Positions 8,714 through 18,829 are shown, counted from the first letter of the stretch. The stretch is 64,000 nucleotides of DNA from Mesorhizobium sp. LSJC280B00 (GCF_000502835.1 NZ_AYVL01000003.1:229117-293116); one strand, 5' to 3'. Translations and numbers: made by a program. Notes: generated by a model not told the origin, from the letters alone.

Positions 8714-9898
8714 ATGTTCGAAAATCTCCAGCCCGCGCCTGCCGACAAGATCCTGGCCTTGATCGGTCTCTATCGCGCCGACCCGCGTCCCGACAAGGTC
8801 GATCTTGGGGTCGGCGTTTATAGGGATCGCGACGGCAAGACGCCGGTGATGCGCGCGGTGCGCGAAGCCGAAAAGCGGCTGCTGCAGGGCCAGGATACCA
8901 AGACCTATCTCGGCCTTGCCGGCGATACTGCCTTCAACGCGGCGATGGCCAGGTTGGTGTTCGGCCCAGCCGCCGACATGACGCGCATTCGTGCGGCGCA
9001 GGCGCCAGGCGGCTCCGGCGCGCTGCGGCTGGTAGCAGAGCTGCTGAAAAGGACCCGCACCGACGCGATGGTCTGGCTATCGGATCCGACATGGCCGAAC
9101 CACATGCCGGTGATGCGCGCCGCTGGCCTGCAGACACGCGAATATCCCTATTTCGACGCTGCTTCTGGTGCGGTTCGCTTCGACGACATGCTGAATGCAT
9201 TGAGAACCGCGAATCCTGGCGACGTCGTATTGTTGCATGGCTGTTGCCATAACCCGACAGGCGCCAATCTAGACATCTCGCAATGGGCTGCCATTGCCGA
9301 TCTTGTCGTTGAGCGCGGCCTGCTGCCCTTTGTCGACATCGCCTATCAGGGCTTTGGCGAGGGACTTGATGCGGATGCCGCCGGCTTGCGCCTTCTGGCG
9401 GCAAAAGTTCCGGAAATGGTCGTTGCCTCGAGCTGCTCGAAGAACTTTGCCGTCTATCGCGACCGAGTCGGTGCAGCGCTGATCATGGCGAAAGGTGGCG
9501 CGCAGGCGGATTTGGCGATGGGCCAGATGCTGTCGGCGGCGCGCGCCATGTATTCGATGCCGCCGGACCACGGCGCGGCGGCGGTGCGCATCGTGCTTGA
9601 AGACCCCGCATTGCGTGCCGACTGGGAAGCAGAGCTTGAAGAGATGCGGCTGCGCATGCTGCGGCTGCGCGTCCAGTTCGCCGAGGCGCTGCGGCGGCAG
9701 TCCAACTCCGACCGTTTCGATTTCGTCGCCAGCCATCGCGGCATGTTTTCCCGGCTTGGCCTGTCGGAAGCGCAAGTCGAGCGGCTGCGCGCCGAGCATG
9801 CCATCTACATGGTCGGCGACAGCCGCATCAACGTTGCCGGCCTGCCCGAAGACGGCATGGATGCGCTCGCCAAGGCGATAGTCTCCGTGCTCGACTGA
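8714..9898 (+). CDS. Aromatic amino acid aminotransferase (class I)
   Basis: A 394-residue PLP-dependent transaminase of the aspartate/tyrosine family (TyrB/AspC type). Evidence is the N-terminal DKILALIGLYRADPR block with GVGVYRD, the HGCCHNPTGANL motif, DIAYQGFG, and the PLP lysine K243 in SCSKNFAVYRDRVG. It moves amino groups between aromatic amino acids or aspartate and 2-oxoglutarate. I selected the ATG at 8714 because the family starts with FENL near this point; the 24 extra upstream codons are unlike homologues. It is transcribed divergently from the sigma gene. Confidence 0.9.
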   Translation: MFENLQPAPADKILALIGLYRADPRPDKVDLGVGVYRDRDGKTPVMRAVREAEKRLLQGQDTKTYLGLAGDTAFNAAMARLVFGPAADMTRIRAAQAPGGSGALRLVAELLKRTRTDAMVWLSDPTWPNHMPVMRAAGLQTREYPYFDAASGAVRFDDMLNALRTANPGDVVLLHGCCHNPTGANLDISQWAAIADLVVERGLLPFVDIAYQGFGEGLDADAAGLRLLAAKVPEMVVASSCSKNFAVYRDRVGAALIMAKGGAQADLAMGQMLSAARAMYSMPPDHGAAAVRIVLEDPALRADWEAELEEMRLRMLRLRVQFAEALRRQSNSDRFDFVASHRGMFSRLGLSEAQVERLRAEHAIYMVGDSRINVAGLPEDGMDALAKAIVSVLD

Positions 9899-9914
9899 TA
9901 CTTTTTGCTAGTTA

Positions 9915-9953
9915 GGATCTTTTCCGGAAACCGGCTTCCACTTTCGGATCATG
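9915..9953 (+). repeat. Rhizobial dispersed intergenic repeat, copy 1
   Basis: This sits between the aminotransferase stop and mazG. It contains TTCCGGAAACCGGCTTCCA, then CTTTCGGATCATG, a sequence type scattered between genes in many rhizobial chromosomes. A related copy lies at 21120-21156 in the same orientation. From memory this element is common in Mesorhizobium and relatives. It lacks a T-run and is not a simple terminator. Confidence 0.6.
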
Positions 9954-10037
9954 GTCTGGCCGCCCATCTGTGGACAAGGCGCCCTCACCGGCTGAAGCCG
10001 TTGGCCGCACAGCCATGTACAGGATAGCGTTTCCCAG

Positions 10038-10862
10038 ATGAAACCCTCGAAAGACATTTCCCGGCTGATCGAGATCATGGCAGCGCTGCGGGCGCCGGAA
10101 ACCGGTTGCCCGTGGGATATCGAGCAGGACTTTTCGACAATCGCGCCATACACGATCGAGGAAGCCTACGAAGTGGCGGACGCCATTGCGCGCGGCGACC
10201 TCGACGATCTGCGGGATGAACTCGGCGATCTCCTGCTGCAAGTGGTCTACCACGCGCAAATGGCCGAGGAGGCCGGCGAATTTTCATTCGGCGATGTGGT
10301 CCAGGCCATCACCACAAAAATGATCCGCCGCCACCCCCATGTCTTCGGCGACAACAAGGCGCGCAGCGCCGGCATGGCCAAGGGCATGTGGGAAAAGATC
10401 AAGGCAGAGGAAAAGGCGGAGAAGCGCAGTGCGCGCCTCGCCCGTGGGCTCGACCCGGAAGACCATGGCAAGGGCTTTCTCGACAGTGTGCCGGTCGCCC
10501 TGCCCGCGCTGCCCCGGGCGCTCAAGCTGCAGGAAAAGGCCGCCCGCGTCGGCTTCGACTGGAGCGAGGCGGCGCCGATCCTCGACAAAATCGAGGAGGA
10601 GATCGGCGAACTACGCGAGGCGCTGGCCAAAGGCGACACTGCGCCGATCAAGGACGAGTTCGGCGACATGCTGTTTGCGGTCGTCAATCTCGGCCGGCAC
10701 CTCAAAATTGATTCCGAAGCGGCACTCAGTGGCACCAACGAAAAATTCCGATCGCGCTTCCACTATGTCGAGCGGACGCTGCAAGCGTCGGGAAACAGCC
10801 TCGAAGAGGCGACGCTGGACGAGATGGAAGCGCTCTGGCAGCAGGCAAAAAGCGCGAAGTAA
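10038..10862 (+). CDS. mazG: Nucleoside triphosphate pyrophosphohydrolase
   Basis: A 274-residue house-cleaning enzyme that hydrolyses NTPs and dNTPs to monophosphate and pyrophosphate. Two MazG helical domains are visible. The first spans residues ~10-115, starting at LIEIMAALRAPETGCPWD and carrying EEAYEVADAI and DELGDLL metal-ligand helices. The second spans residues ~150-260, with EEEIGELREAL and DEFGDMLF. The ATG at 10038 agrees with the family N terminus (ISRLIEIM). It converges on hflX with only six bases between stops, so transcription must end inside or across the opposing gene. Confidence 0.95.
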   Translation: MKPSKDISRLIEIMAALRAPETGCPWDIEQDFSTIAPYTIEEAYEVADAIARGDLDDLRDELGDLLLQVVYHAQMAEEAGEFSFGDVVQAITTKMIRRHPHVFGDNKARSAGMAKGMWEKIKAEEKAEKRSARLARGLDPEDHGKGFLDSVPVALPALPRALKLQEKAARVGFDWSEAAPILDKIEEEIGELREALAKGDTAPIKDEFGDMLFAVVNLGRHLKIDSEAALSGTNEKFRSRFHYVERTLQASGNSLEEATLDEMEALWQQAKSAK

Positions 10863-10868
10863 ACGCCT

Positions 10869-12260
10869 CTACCCGTTGTTTTGACGGCGCAATCGGCTTT
10901 CGATCTCCTGCCGAGCGCTGTGTGTAGCCTTGAGCGCGACGGTCACGCTGCCATCCTCATTGTCGTCGCGCGAGACGATGTCGCCGTTGCGGTAAAGCCA
11001 GTCGACGACGCCGAGTTGGTCGGGCTTAAGTGTGACGGTGAACGTCTCCAGTTCGCCCGACATCATCGTCTCGATGATCGTCTTCAGCGCATCGATGCCC
11101 TCGCCGGTTACCGCCGATATGGCGATCGGCGGTGCCTTCTTGCCGTCAGCACCATCGGCAAGCAGCCGCGCCCGGTTGCCCTCGTCGAGCCGGTCGATCT
11201 TGTTCCATACTTCGATGACGCGCTTGCTATCGCGGGCATCGACGCCGAGATCGGCAAGGATGCGCTCGACATCTTCGGCCTGCGCGGCCGTATCGGGATC
11301 GGAGATGTCGCGCAGATGAATGACGAGGTCTGCCTCGACCACTTCCTCCAGCGTCGCCCTGAAGGCCGCGACCAGATGCGTTGGCAGGTCGGAAATGAAG
11401 CCGACCGTATCGGAAAGGATGATCGGCGTGCCGTGCGGCAGGCGCACGCGGCGCAGCGTCGGGTCGAGCGTGGCAAACAGCATGTCTTCGGCCAGCACCC
11501 CTGCTCCGGTCATCCGGTTGAACAGAGTCGACTTGCCGGCATTGGTGTAGCCGACGATCGCCACCACCGGAAATGGCACCTTCTTGCGCTTGGCGCGGTG
11601 CAGGTCGCGGGTGCGGCGCACAGTTTCGAGCTCGTGCTTCAGCTTGGTGATCTTGTCCTGCAGCACACGCCGATCCGACTCGATCTGGGTCTCGCCAGGG
11701 CCGCCGAGAAAGCCGGCGCCGCCACGCTGGCGCTCGAGGTGGGTCCAGCTCCGCACAAGGCGGCCTTTCTGGTAGTTGAGATGGGCAAGATCGACCTGCA
11801 GCGTGCCTTCCTTGGTGCGGGCGCGCTCGCCGAAAATCTCCAGGATCAGCCCGGTGCGGTCGAGCACCTTGGCGTTCAACTCTTTTTCGAGGTTGCGCTG
11901 CTGTACCGGGGTCAGCGGATGATCGACAATGACCACTTCCGCGTGGCCCTCTTTGACGATCTCAGCGAACTCCGCCACCTTGCCGCTGCCGAGCAAGGTC
12001 GCCGGGCGTGGATCGTTGACGGTCACCACCGCCGTGTGGACCAGGTCGAGGTCGATTGCGCTGGCGAGGCCGACGGCCTCGTCGCGACGAGCCTCGGCGG
12101 AACGGCTCAGGCGGGGGCGGTTGGTGTCGTCGTCGCCACGAGGCTGCCGGGTAAGCACCGGCACGATAACCACCGCCCGGGTCGGGCCGTTGGCCTCTGT
12201 CCCGGTCTGATGTGCTGGTTTTCCGCGAACGCTGCGGTCCGCGTCTTTCTCACGTGCCAA
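10869..12260 (-). CDS. hflX: GTPase HflX
   Basis: A 463-residue ribosome-associated GTPase that rescues or splits stalled 70S ribosomes. The N-terminal HflX domain contains RLSRSAEARRDEAVGLA and TLLGSGKV. A helical linker follows, then the G domain with Walker A GYTNAGKST (about residue 240), DTVGF and NKID. The likely start is TTG at 12260, immediately behind the hfq stop, so hfq-hflX are coupled as in E. coli. The next in-frame alternative is a GTG about 30 codons on. The extreme N terminus is poorly conserved, so the start is uncertain. Confidence 0.93.
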   Translation of the reverse strand: MAREKDADRSVRGKPAHQTGTEANGPTRAVVIVPVLTRQPRGDDDTNRPRLSRSAEARRDEAVGLASAIDLDLVHTAVVTVNDPRPATLLGSGKVAEFAEIVKEGHAEVVIVDHPLTPVQQRNLEKELNAKVLDRTGLILEIFGERARTKEGTLQVDLAHLNYQKGRLVRSWTHLERQRGGAGFLGGPGETQIESDRRVLQDKITKLKHELETVRRTRDLHRAKRKKVPFPVVAIVGYTNAGKSTLFNRMTGAGVLAEDMLFATLDPTLRRVRLPHGTPIILSDTVGFISDLPTHLVAAFRATLEEVVEADLVIHLRDISDPDTAAQAEDVERILADLGVDARDSKRVIEVWNKIDRLDEGNRARLLADGADGKKAPPIAISAVTGEGIDALKTIIETMMSGELETFTVTLKPDQLGVVDWLYRNGDIVSRDDNEDGSVTVALKATHSARQEIESRLRRQNNG

Positions 12261-12506
12261 TCAGGCGCCCTGGCTTTCCTCACCATCGAACATCTGAACC
12301 GGCTGGCTCGGCATGATCGTGGAAATAGCGTGCTTGTAGACAAGCTGGGAATGGCCGTCGCGACGCAGCAGAACGCAGAAATTGTCGAACGAAGTGACCA
12401 CGCCGGTCAGCTTCACGCCGTTGATGAGAAAGATGGTGAGTGGATTTTTGCTCTTGCGAACTGAATTCAGGAACAGGTCCTGAAGATTTTGCGATCGTTC
12501 CGCCAT
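12261..12506 (-). CDS. hfq: RNA chaperone Hfq
   Basis: An 81-residue Sm-like hexameric RNA chaperone that pairs small RNAs with mRNAs. Sm1 reads [17 protein letters not shown] with FDNFCVLL, and Sm2 contains [10 protein letters not shown], the proximal-face RNA-binding motif. The C-terminal tail is short, as in Alphaproteobacteria. The start is the ATG at 12506 ([13 protein letters not shown]); the frame extends upstream but without Hfq similarity. In rhizobia Hfq influences NifA and nitrogen-fixation gene expression, and here it sits downstream of ntrYX. Confidence 0.97.
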   Translation of the reverse strand: MAERSQNLQDLFLNSVRKSKNPLTIFLINGVKLTGVVTSFDNFCVLLRRDGHSQLVYKHAISTIMPSQPVQMFDGEESQGA

Positions 12507-12651
12507 TGTTCTTGTCTTTCGCCGATCCCCTTCGGTTTGCAGGCCAATGCGCCAAATTAGCCGGCACATGTCAAGCACGCAAACACCATCTTGCCGTCAG
12601 TAACGACAAGCAGAACGAGATATATTGATGTTCATTCCATCTGTGCGGTTA

Positions 12652-13515
12652 TCAGGCTGGACTTTTTTCCGCAACGTCAAAAAAGGCCTGCCGTAATGAA
12701 ACTGTTATCGAGCCCGGGTGGCCGTTGGCGACGGGAGCGCCATCGATCGCCACCACCGGCATGGCAATCGTGGTCGCGGAGCTGATGAAAACCTCGCGCG
12801 CGGCCTTGGCTTCGGCCACCGAAAAACCGCGCTCCTCGATCTTCAGGCCGAGCTTGGCGGCCACGTCGAACAGCGTCGTACGGGTGATGCCGCGCAGGAT
12901 GCCGTGCTCGGCCGGCCGCGTCACCAGCACGCCATCCCCGGTGATGATCCAGGCGTTCGACGATCCACCTTCCTTGACGGTGCCGTCGACATCGACGAAC
13001 CAGGCCTCCTGAGCGCCGGCTTCCTTGGCTTTCTGCTTGGCCAGCACGTTCGGCAGCAGGCCGACCGACTTGATATCGACCCGATCCCACCGGTTCTCCG
13101 GCACCGTGATAACCCGGATCCCGCTCTCGGCCCGCTTCGCGGCAGCTGCAGGATCGGCTTTTTTGGCAGTCACCACCAGCGACGGCTTCGTGTCCGCCGG
13201 CGGGAAGAAAAACTCGCGGCTGGCGACGCCGCGTGTCACCTGGACATAGACCAGGCCGTCGACGACATGGTTGCGGCGCACCACCTCGCGCATGACGAGC
13301 GGCAGCACGCCGCGCGTGATCGGCCAATCGATCGAGAGTTCGGCAAGTGAGCGGTTCAATCGGGCGAGATGGCGCGGCATGTCGACGATGAAGCCTCGTG
13401 CCACCTCGCAGACCTCGTAGACGCCGTCGGCGAATTGATAGCCACGGTCCTCGATATGCACGGAAGCTTCGGCGTGAGCGACGTAGCGCCCGTTCACATA
13501 CGCAATGCGCGGCAT
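12652..13515 (-). CDS. dat: D-amino-acid aminotransferase (fold IV)
   Basis: A 287-residue PLP fold-type IV transaminase. Diagnostic segments are VHIEDRGYQFADGVYEV near residue 20, the KSVGLLPNVLAKQKAKEAG stretch containing the PLP lysine region, and VKEGGSSNAWII. These segments favour D-alanine transaminase over branched-chain transaminase or aminodeoxychorismate lyase, although the three overlap. It would interconvert D-alanine/2-oxoglutarate and pyruvate/D-glutamate for cell-wall precursors. It sits between ntrX and hfq, as in Brucella and related genera. Confidence 0.88.
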   Translation of the reverse strand: MPRIAYVNGRYVAHAEASVHIEDRGYQFADGVYEVCEVARGFIVDMPRHLARLNRSLAELSIDWPITRGVLPLVMREVVRRNHVVDGLVYVQVTRGVASREFFFPPADTKPSLVVTAKKADPAAAAKRAESGIRVITVPENRWDRVDIKSVGLLPNVLAKQKAKEAGAQEAWFVDVDGTVKEGGSSNAWIITGDGVLVTRPAEHGILRGITRTTLFDVAAKLGLKIEERGFSVAEAKAAREVFISSATTIAMPVVAIDGAPVANGHPGSITVSLRQAFFDVAEKSPA

Positions 13516-13603
13516 GGCTAATCCCTGAAAGAAGTCCAGCTTTCTTATGCGATTCCAAGACCGCCGTAACCGATAATTGGGTGGGCCACGACTGGTTTGG
13601 CTG

Positions 13604-14965
13604 TCAGACGCCCAGCGACTTCAGCTTGCGGTGCAATGCAGAGCGTTCCATGCCGATAAACTCCGCCGTCTTCGAGATATTGCCGCCAAAACGGTTGATC
13701 TGGGCGATCAGATAGTCCTTCTCGAATTGTTCGCGCGCTTCCCGCAGCGGCAGCGCCATTATGTGCTGATCGGATTTGTTTGGAGTGCGCGGCATGACGT
13801 CGCCGATCTCGGCAGGCAGGAGATCGGCGGTGATCGGCGCATCGACATCGTCGCCGCGCGCCAGGATCATCAGCCGCTCGACATTGTTGCGCAACTGGCG
13901 AACGTTGCCCGGCCAGTTATGCGCCTGCAGCACCGCCAGCGCGTCGTCGCCGATGCGGCGCGGCTTTATGCCGGCCTGGCGAGCGATCTGCTTCATGAAA
14001 TTGTCGACCAGATAAGGAATGTCCTCGCGACGCTCGGCCAGTCCCGGCACCATGACCGGAACCACGGCCAGGCGATGATAAAGGTCCTCACGGAAACGGC
14101 CGTCGGCGATCATGGCTTCCAGGTTCTGCGAGGTCGACGAGACGATGCGCACGTCGACCTTGACCCGCTTGGTGCCCCCTACCCGCTCGAACTGCTGTTC
14201 GACCAACACGCGCAGGATCTTGTTTTGCGTCTCGCGCGGCATGTCGGCCACTTCATCGATGTAGAGAATGCCGCGATGGGCTTCCTCCAGCGCGCCGACC
14301 TTGCGTTCGACGCCGTTCGATTCGGTGCCGAACAGCTCGATCTCCATACGCTCTGGGGTGATGTTGGCGGCGCTCAGCGTCACAAACGGTGCACTCTTGC
14401 GCGCCGACAGTGCGTGGATGGCGCGCGCCGCCAGTTCCTTGCCCGAGCCGGAGGGGCCGATAATCATGACGCGGCTGTTGGTCGGCGCGACGCGCTCGAT
14501 GGTCTGGCGCAATTGGCTCATTGCCGATGACATGCCGATGAGGTCGAAAGTCTCGCCGCTGCGCAGCTTGAGATCCGAAACCTCGCGTCTCAATTTGGAG
14601 GTTTCGAGCGCCCGTTCGGCAATGAGGATCAGCCTGTCGGCCTTGAATGGCTTTTCGATGAAATCATAGGCGCCGCGGCGAATGGCCGAGACTGCCGTTT
14701 CGATATTGCCATGGCCCGAGATCATCACCACCGGCAGGTTCGGGTGCATCGTCTTGATCTCGTCCAGCAAGGCCAGGCCATCGAGCCGCGAGCCCTGCAG
14801 CCAGATGTCGAGGAAGACCAGCCTGGGTGCCCGGTCGGCGACCGCCGCCAGCGCGCTGTCGGCATCAAACGCCGTGCGTGTTTCGTGACCTTCGTCGCTC
14901 AGGATACCGGCGACGAGTTCGCGGATGTCTTCCTCGTCATCGACGATGAGAATATCAGACGCCAT
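13604..14965 (-). CDS. ntrX: Nitrogen regulation response regulator NtrX
   Basis: A 453-residue NtrC-family regulator. The receiver domain covers residues 1-120 with phospho-acceptor D53 (FLDIW). The AAA+ domain follows, with Walker A GPSGSGKE, then a Fis-type helix-turn-helix at the end (ISKTAEFIGMERSALHRKLK). The sigma-54-contacting GAFTGA loop is missing: where NtrC has it, this protein reads ELFGTESNGVERKVGALEE. It may therefore not activate sigma-54 directly. The start at 14965 overlaps the end of ntrY by 11 bases, making a coupled sensor/regulator pair. Confidence 0.95.
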   Translation of the reverse strand: MASDILIVDDEEDIRELVAGILSDEGHETRTAFDADSALAAVADRAPRLVFLDIWLQGSRLDGLALLDEIKTMHPNLPVVMISGHGNIETAVSAIRRGAYDFIEKPFKADRLILIAERALETSKLRREVSDLKLRSGETFDLIGMSSAMSQLRQTIERVAPTNSRVMIIGPSGSGKELAARAIHALSARKSAPFVTLSAANITPERMEIELFGTESNGVERKVGALEEAHRGILYIDEVADMPRETQNKILRVLVEQQFERVGGTKRVKVDVRIVSSTSQNLEAMIADGRFREDLYHRLAVVPVMVPGLAERREDIPYLVDNFMKQIARQAGIKPRRIGDDALAVLQAHNWPGNVRQLRNNVERLMILARGDDVDAPITADLLPAEIGDVMPRTPNKSDQHIMALPLREAREQFEKDYLIAQINRFGGNISKTAEFIGMERSALHRKLKSLGV

Positions 14966-17240
14966 TTCCGACCTTTTCAGTTTCTTTTTCGTGTTCCGTC
15001 TTGCCCTCGCCGCGTATCGGAACGGTGGCGGCAACCGGCAGGATGATGCTGATCATTGCACCCCGCCCATCGTGGAAGTCCGCTGGTGCATCGTGCAATT
15101 CGAGTCGCCCGCCATGGTCCTCCACGATCTTCTTGACGATAGCGAGGCCAAGCCCGGTGCCTTTCTCGCGTGTCGTCATGTAAGGCTCGAGCAAGCGCTG
15201 CCGGTTTTCGCGCGGCAAGCCCCTGCCGTTGTCGATGACGTCGATTCGAATCGCGCCATTCTGACGCCCGGCTTGAATCCGGATTATGCCGTGCGGACGA
15301 TCCTCTGCATCAAGTCCGTCGATGGCTTCGGCAGCATTCTTGATGACGTTGCCGAACGCCTGCGCCATCAGCCGGCTGTCGAACGTGCCTTTGAGTGGCT
15401 CATTGCCGAAGACGCGCTCGAAGGTGATGTCGGCGCGGCTCACTTCGACCAGGAACGAGGCCTCGCGCAACGAATCGCGCAGATCGATGGCCTTCATTTC
15501 CGGTTTCGGCATGCGGGCGAACGCCGAGAACTCGTCGACCATGCGGCCGATGTCCTCCACTTGCCGGATGATGGTGTCGGTGCATTGATCGAAAACCTCA
15601 CGGTCCTCGGTGATGACCTTGCCATAACGGCGCTTGATGCGCTCGGCCGAAAGCTGGATCGGCGTCAACGGGTTCTTGATCTCGTGGGCGATGCGCCGCG
15701 CCACGTCGGCCCATGCAGAGGAACGCTGTGCCTGGACCAGATCGGTAATGTCGTCGACTGTCACGACGTAGGATTTATCCTCCGAACCGTCGTCGCCGGC
15801 TTCAATCGTGATCTGCACGTTGAAGGTCCGTTCGGTGCCGGCACGATAGAAGGTGACCTGTTCGCGATAGACCGGCTTGCCCGATTTGCGGCCGATCTCG
15901 AAGACGCGGCCGACATGCGGCAGCACGGCGGAAAGGTTCTGCCCAAGCGCTGCCGTGGCGGATATGGCCAGCATCGTTTCGGCCGAACGGTTGACGATGG
16001 TGACGATGCCATATGGATCGACCCCGATGACCCCGGCGGTGACGCCGGCAAGCACCGCCTCCGAAAAGCGCCGCCGCTCGTCGATCAAATCCTTGGCCGA
16101 CAGGATCTCGTTGCGCTGCGATTTCAGCTCCATCAGCATCTTGTTGAAGGTGTCGCCGAGCGAGGCGACGTCACCGTCGGAGGGGCGGACAGGCACGGCT
16201 ACGTCGAGATTGCCGGTAGCGACCTCATCGGCCGCGCCGATGAGCTGACGAATCGGCCGCACCAGGCGGTCGGCCACCGCAATGCCGGTCCAGATGGCGG
16301 ACAGGATGATGATCAGCGTCAGCGACAGATAGGGAAGCGCGAAAGCCACTTGCGAGGTGCGGCGATTGTCTTCGAGACCGCGATATTCGGCGGTGTTGGA
16401 TTTGACGATCTGCCGCGCCTTGATCACCTCGGGATCGACGAGGCGGATGGTGTAGAGATAGAGGCCGTCGATCTCGCGCAGCTTGACGATGGCACCCATG
16501 ATGTTGCGGGTGCGCGGTTCTATCAGCACCGGCTTGCCGTCGGCAGCGCTTGCCACGGCGCCCTCAGGCGGCTCCGGCATGGCAAAGTCCGCGTCGGTCT
16601 TGGCGCTCATGACGAAGGAACCATCGGGCTTGATGAGTGCTGCGTGCGCCAGCGAGCGTCCCACCGCCTCCTTGTTCATGAGGTCGAGAAAACCGGTACG
16701 ATCGAGGCCGTAGAGCGTGCGGGAAGCGTCGAGGTCGTAGGCCATCGACAACGTCGTGCCCTGAAGATTTCGCGCGTTTTCCTGAACATAGGCGTCGGCG
16801 ATCGACAACGACGAATTGACGATCGTCTTGGTGCGGATCTCGAACCAGCGGTCGAGGCCGATGTCGAGCGTGATCGACGCGATGATCGCCACCATGATCG
16901 CGGGGATGGCGGCGACTAGCGCAAACATCGCCACTATGCGCACATGCAGGCGCGACGCAGCCTTGCCATGCCGTCGTGCCATCAGAATGCGATGCACCTC
17001 GCGGCCGACCAGCAAGATCAGAAACAGGACGAACGCCGCATTAAGCGCAATCAGCGCCAGCGTCGTCCTCGCGTCGGGCGTGATCGGCGTCGCGCCGACC
17101 AGAATGGCGAAGGAGATCGCCGCCGTCACCAGCGCACCGGCAACGGCGATCACGCCCGGCAGCGCGAGCAGCCGGCGACCGTCTCGCGCGCCCGTATTGC
17201 TGAAAAGCGATTTGCTCAGTGTCGGTGCGTGCAGGGCCAT
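14955..17240 (-). CDS. ntrY: Nitrogen regulation sensor histidine kinase NtrY
   Basis: A 761-residue membrane kinase. It has N-terminal transmembrane helices (GVIAVAGALVTAAISFAIL, a second near NAAFVLFLILLV, a third near AMFALVAAIPAIMVAII) and a periplasmic sensor part. A further helix near SLTLIIILSAIWTGIAVADR leads into a HAMP domain, then a PAS domain (GVIGVDPYGIVTIVNRSAE). The HisKA domain has its phospho-acceptor His in [10 protein letters not shown], and the HATPase domain reads GTGLGLAIVKKIVEDHGG. I chose the ATG at 17240 (MALHAPTLSKSLF); the frame is open to 17333. Its partner NtrX overlaps it downstream. Confidence 0.94.
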   Translation of the reverse strand: MALHAPTLSKSLFSNTGARDGRRLLALPGVIAVAGALVTAAISFAILVGATPITPDARTTLALIALNAAFVLFLILLVGREVHRILMARRHGKAASRLHVRIVAMFALVAAIPAIMVAIIASITLDIGLDRWFEIRTKTIVNSSLSIADAYVQENARNLQGTTLSMAYDLDASRTLYGLDRTGFLDLMNKEAVGRSLAHAALIKPDGSFVMSAKTDADFAMPEPPEGAVASAADGKPVLIEPRTRNIMGAIVKLREIDGLYLYTIRLVDPEVIKARQIVKSNTAEYRGLEDNRRTSQVAFALPYLSLTLIIILSAIWTGIAVADRLVRPIRQLIGAADEVATGNLDVAVPVRPSDGDVASLGDTFNKMLMELKSQRNEILSAKDLIDERRRFSEAVLAGVTAGVIGVDPYGIVTIVNRSAETMLAISATAALGQNLSAVLPHVGRVFEIGRKSGKPVYREQVTFYRAGTERTFNVQITIEAGDDGSEDKSYVVTVDDITDLVQAQRSSAWADVARRIAHEIKNPLTPIQLSAERIKRRYGKVITEDREVFDQCTDTIIRQVEDIGRMVDEFSAFARMPKPEMKAIDLRDSLREASFLVEVSRADITFERVFGNEPLKGTFDSRLMAQAFGNVIKNAAEAIDGLDAEDRPHGIIRIQAGRQNGAIRIDVIDNGRGLPRENRQRLLEPYMTTREKGTGLGLAIVKKIVEDHGGRLELHDAPADFHDGRGAMISIILPVAATVPIRGEGKTEHEKETEKVGNGV

Positions 17241-17368
17241 GTCGCCGTCTAGAGCCAGTAATTGCGTCGGATGTATGCAACGCATTGTGGCGATTATGCA
17301 ACAAGTGTGGCCGAGACGGAAATCTTTCGGCAATCGATCCCCTGGAAAGCGCTCGTAAAGGGATTCGT

Positions 17369-18829
17369 CTAGACCTGCCTGGACGATTTGTAGACGTTGA
17401 CGCCGAGTTCGCGAATCTTTTTGCGCAGCGTGTTGCGGTTGAGCCCCAGCAATTCCGCAGCCTTGATCTGGTTACCGCGCGTCGCGGTCATCGAGGCGAG
17501 GACCAGCGGGTATTCGACCTCGGAGAGGATTCGCTGATAGAGCCCGGCCGGGGGCAAGTCGCCGGCAAACGAGGCAAAATAGCGTTGCAGGAAATGCTCC
17601 ACCGCCTGGCCGATGGAAAGGTCATCGGGAATGAGGTTGCCGCCACCTGGAACGACAGGCCTTTCGCCGGTCTTCAACTCCGCCTCGATGATCTCGGCGG
17701 AAATCTCGTCCTGCGAATACAGTGCGGCCAGCCTGCGGATGAGGTTTTCAAGTTCGCGCACGTTGCCGGGCCATGGGTAGCGCTTCATCAGCTCGATGCC
17801 GCCGGTGGAAATGCGCTTGGTCTGCAAGCCTTCACTGGCGCCGAGCTTGAAGAAGTGGCGGACGAGGTCCGGAATGTCCTCCGACCGCTCGCGCAGCGCC
17901 GGCAGCCTGAGCGGCACAACGTTCAAGCGGTAGAACAGGTCCTCGCGGAAAAGCCCCTGATTGATCAGCGTGCGCAGGTCCTTGTTGGTGGCAGCGACGA
18001 TGCGCACGTCGGTCTTGATCGGCGTGCGGCCGCCGACCGTGGTGTATTCGCCCTGCTGCAGCACACGCAGCAGCCGCGTCTGCGCTTCCATCGGCATGTC
18101 GCCGATCTCGTCGAGGAAGAGCGTGCCGCCTTCGGCCTGCTCGAAACGGCCAGTGGAGCGGTTCTGTGCGCCGGTAAAGGCGCCCTTCTCGTGCCCGAAT
18201 AGTTCCGATTCGATCAGGTCGCGTGGGATCGCCGCCATGTTGATGGCGACGAAGGGGCCACCACGACGACGGCCATATTCATGCAGCGCGCGCGCCACCA
18301 GTTCCTTGCCGGTACCCGATTCGCCCGAGATCATCACCGTCAGGTCGGTCTGCATCATGCGCGCCAGCATGCGGTAGATGTCCTGCATGGCTGCCGAGCG
18401 GCCGACCAGCGGCATCGTTTCAGGCGGCTCGTCGGCACGCGTATCGATCTTGGGCCGCCGCGGTTCGGAAAGCGCGCGGTTGACGATGTTGAGCAACTCC
18501 GTCAGGTCGAACGGTTTCGGCAGATATTCATAGGCTCCGGTTTCGGAGGCCCGGATCGCGGTCATGAACGTGTTCTGCGCACTCATGACGATGACCGGCA
18601 GTTCCGGTCGCGCCTTCTTGATGCGCGGCAGCATGTCGAAGGCGTTCTCGTCGGGCATGACAACGTCGGTGATGACCAGATCGCCCTCGCCCGCCGCCAC
18701 CCAGCGCCACAGCGTCGAGGCATTGGAGGTGACGCGCACGTCGTGACCGACGCGCGAAAGCGCCTGGTTGAGGACTGTGCGGATGGCCGCATCGTCGTCG
18801 GCGACGAGAATATTGCCGCGAACGGTCAT
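17369..18829 (-). CDS. ntrC: Nitrogen regulation protein NR(I), NtrC
   Basis: A 486-residue sigma-54 activator. The receiver domain has D55 (VITDVVMP). The AAA+ domain has Walker A GESGTGKE, an intact GAFTGA loop in [14 protein letters not shown], and Walker [11 protein letters not shown]. The C-terminal Fis helix-turn-helix is [20 protein letters not shown]. Phospho-NtrC would activate glnII and glnB-glnA, both present at 56-60 kb of this window with matching promoters. The start overlaps the ntrB stop by four bases. Confidence 0.97.
   Translation of the reverse strand: MTVRGNILVADDDAAIRTVLNQALSRVGHDVRVTSNASTLWRWVAAGEGDLVITDVVMPDENAFDMLPRIKKARPELPVIVMSAQNTFMTAIRASETGAYEYLPKPFDLTELLNIVNRALSEPRRPKIDTRADEPPETMPLVGRSAAMQDIYRMLARMMQTDLTVMISGESGTGKELVARALHEYGRRRGGPFVAINMAAIPRDLIESELFGHEKGAFTGAQNRSTGRFEQAEGGTLFLDEIGDMPMEAQTRLLRVLQQGEYTTVGGRTPIKTDVRIVAATNKDLRTLINQGLFREDLFYRLNVVPLRLPALRERSEDIPDLVRHFFKLGASEGLQTKRISTGGIELMKRYPWPGNVRELENLIRRLAALYSQDEISAEIIEAELKTGERPVVPGGGNLIPDDLSIGQAVEHFLQRYFASFAGDLPPAGLYQRILSEVEYPLVLASMTATRGNQIKAAELLGLNRNTLRKKIRELGVNVYKSSRQV

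Noticed and set aside
9901..10037. Terminator behind the aromatic aminotransferase
   Set aside because: The sequence TTCCGGAAACCGG is a short palindrome but belongs to the dispersed repeat and has no T-run.
15001..16919. Long plus-strand frames opposite ntrY
   Set aside because: They mirror the kinase gene, with Asp/Gly/Arg/His-rich composition and no domain.
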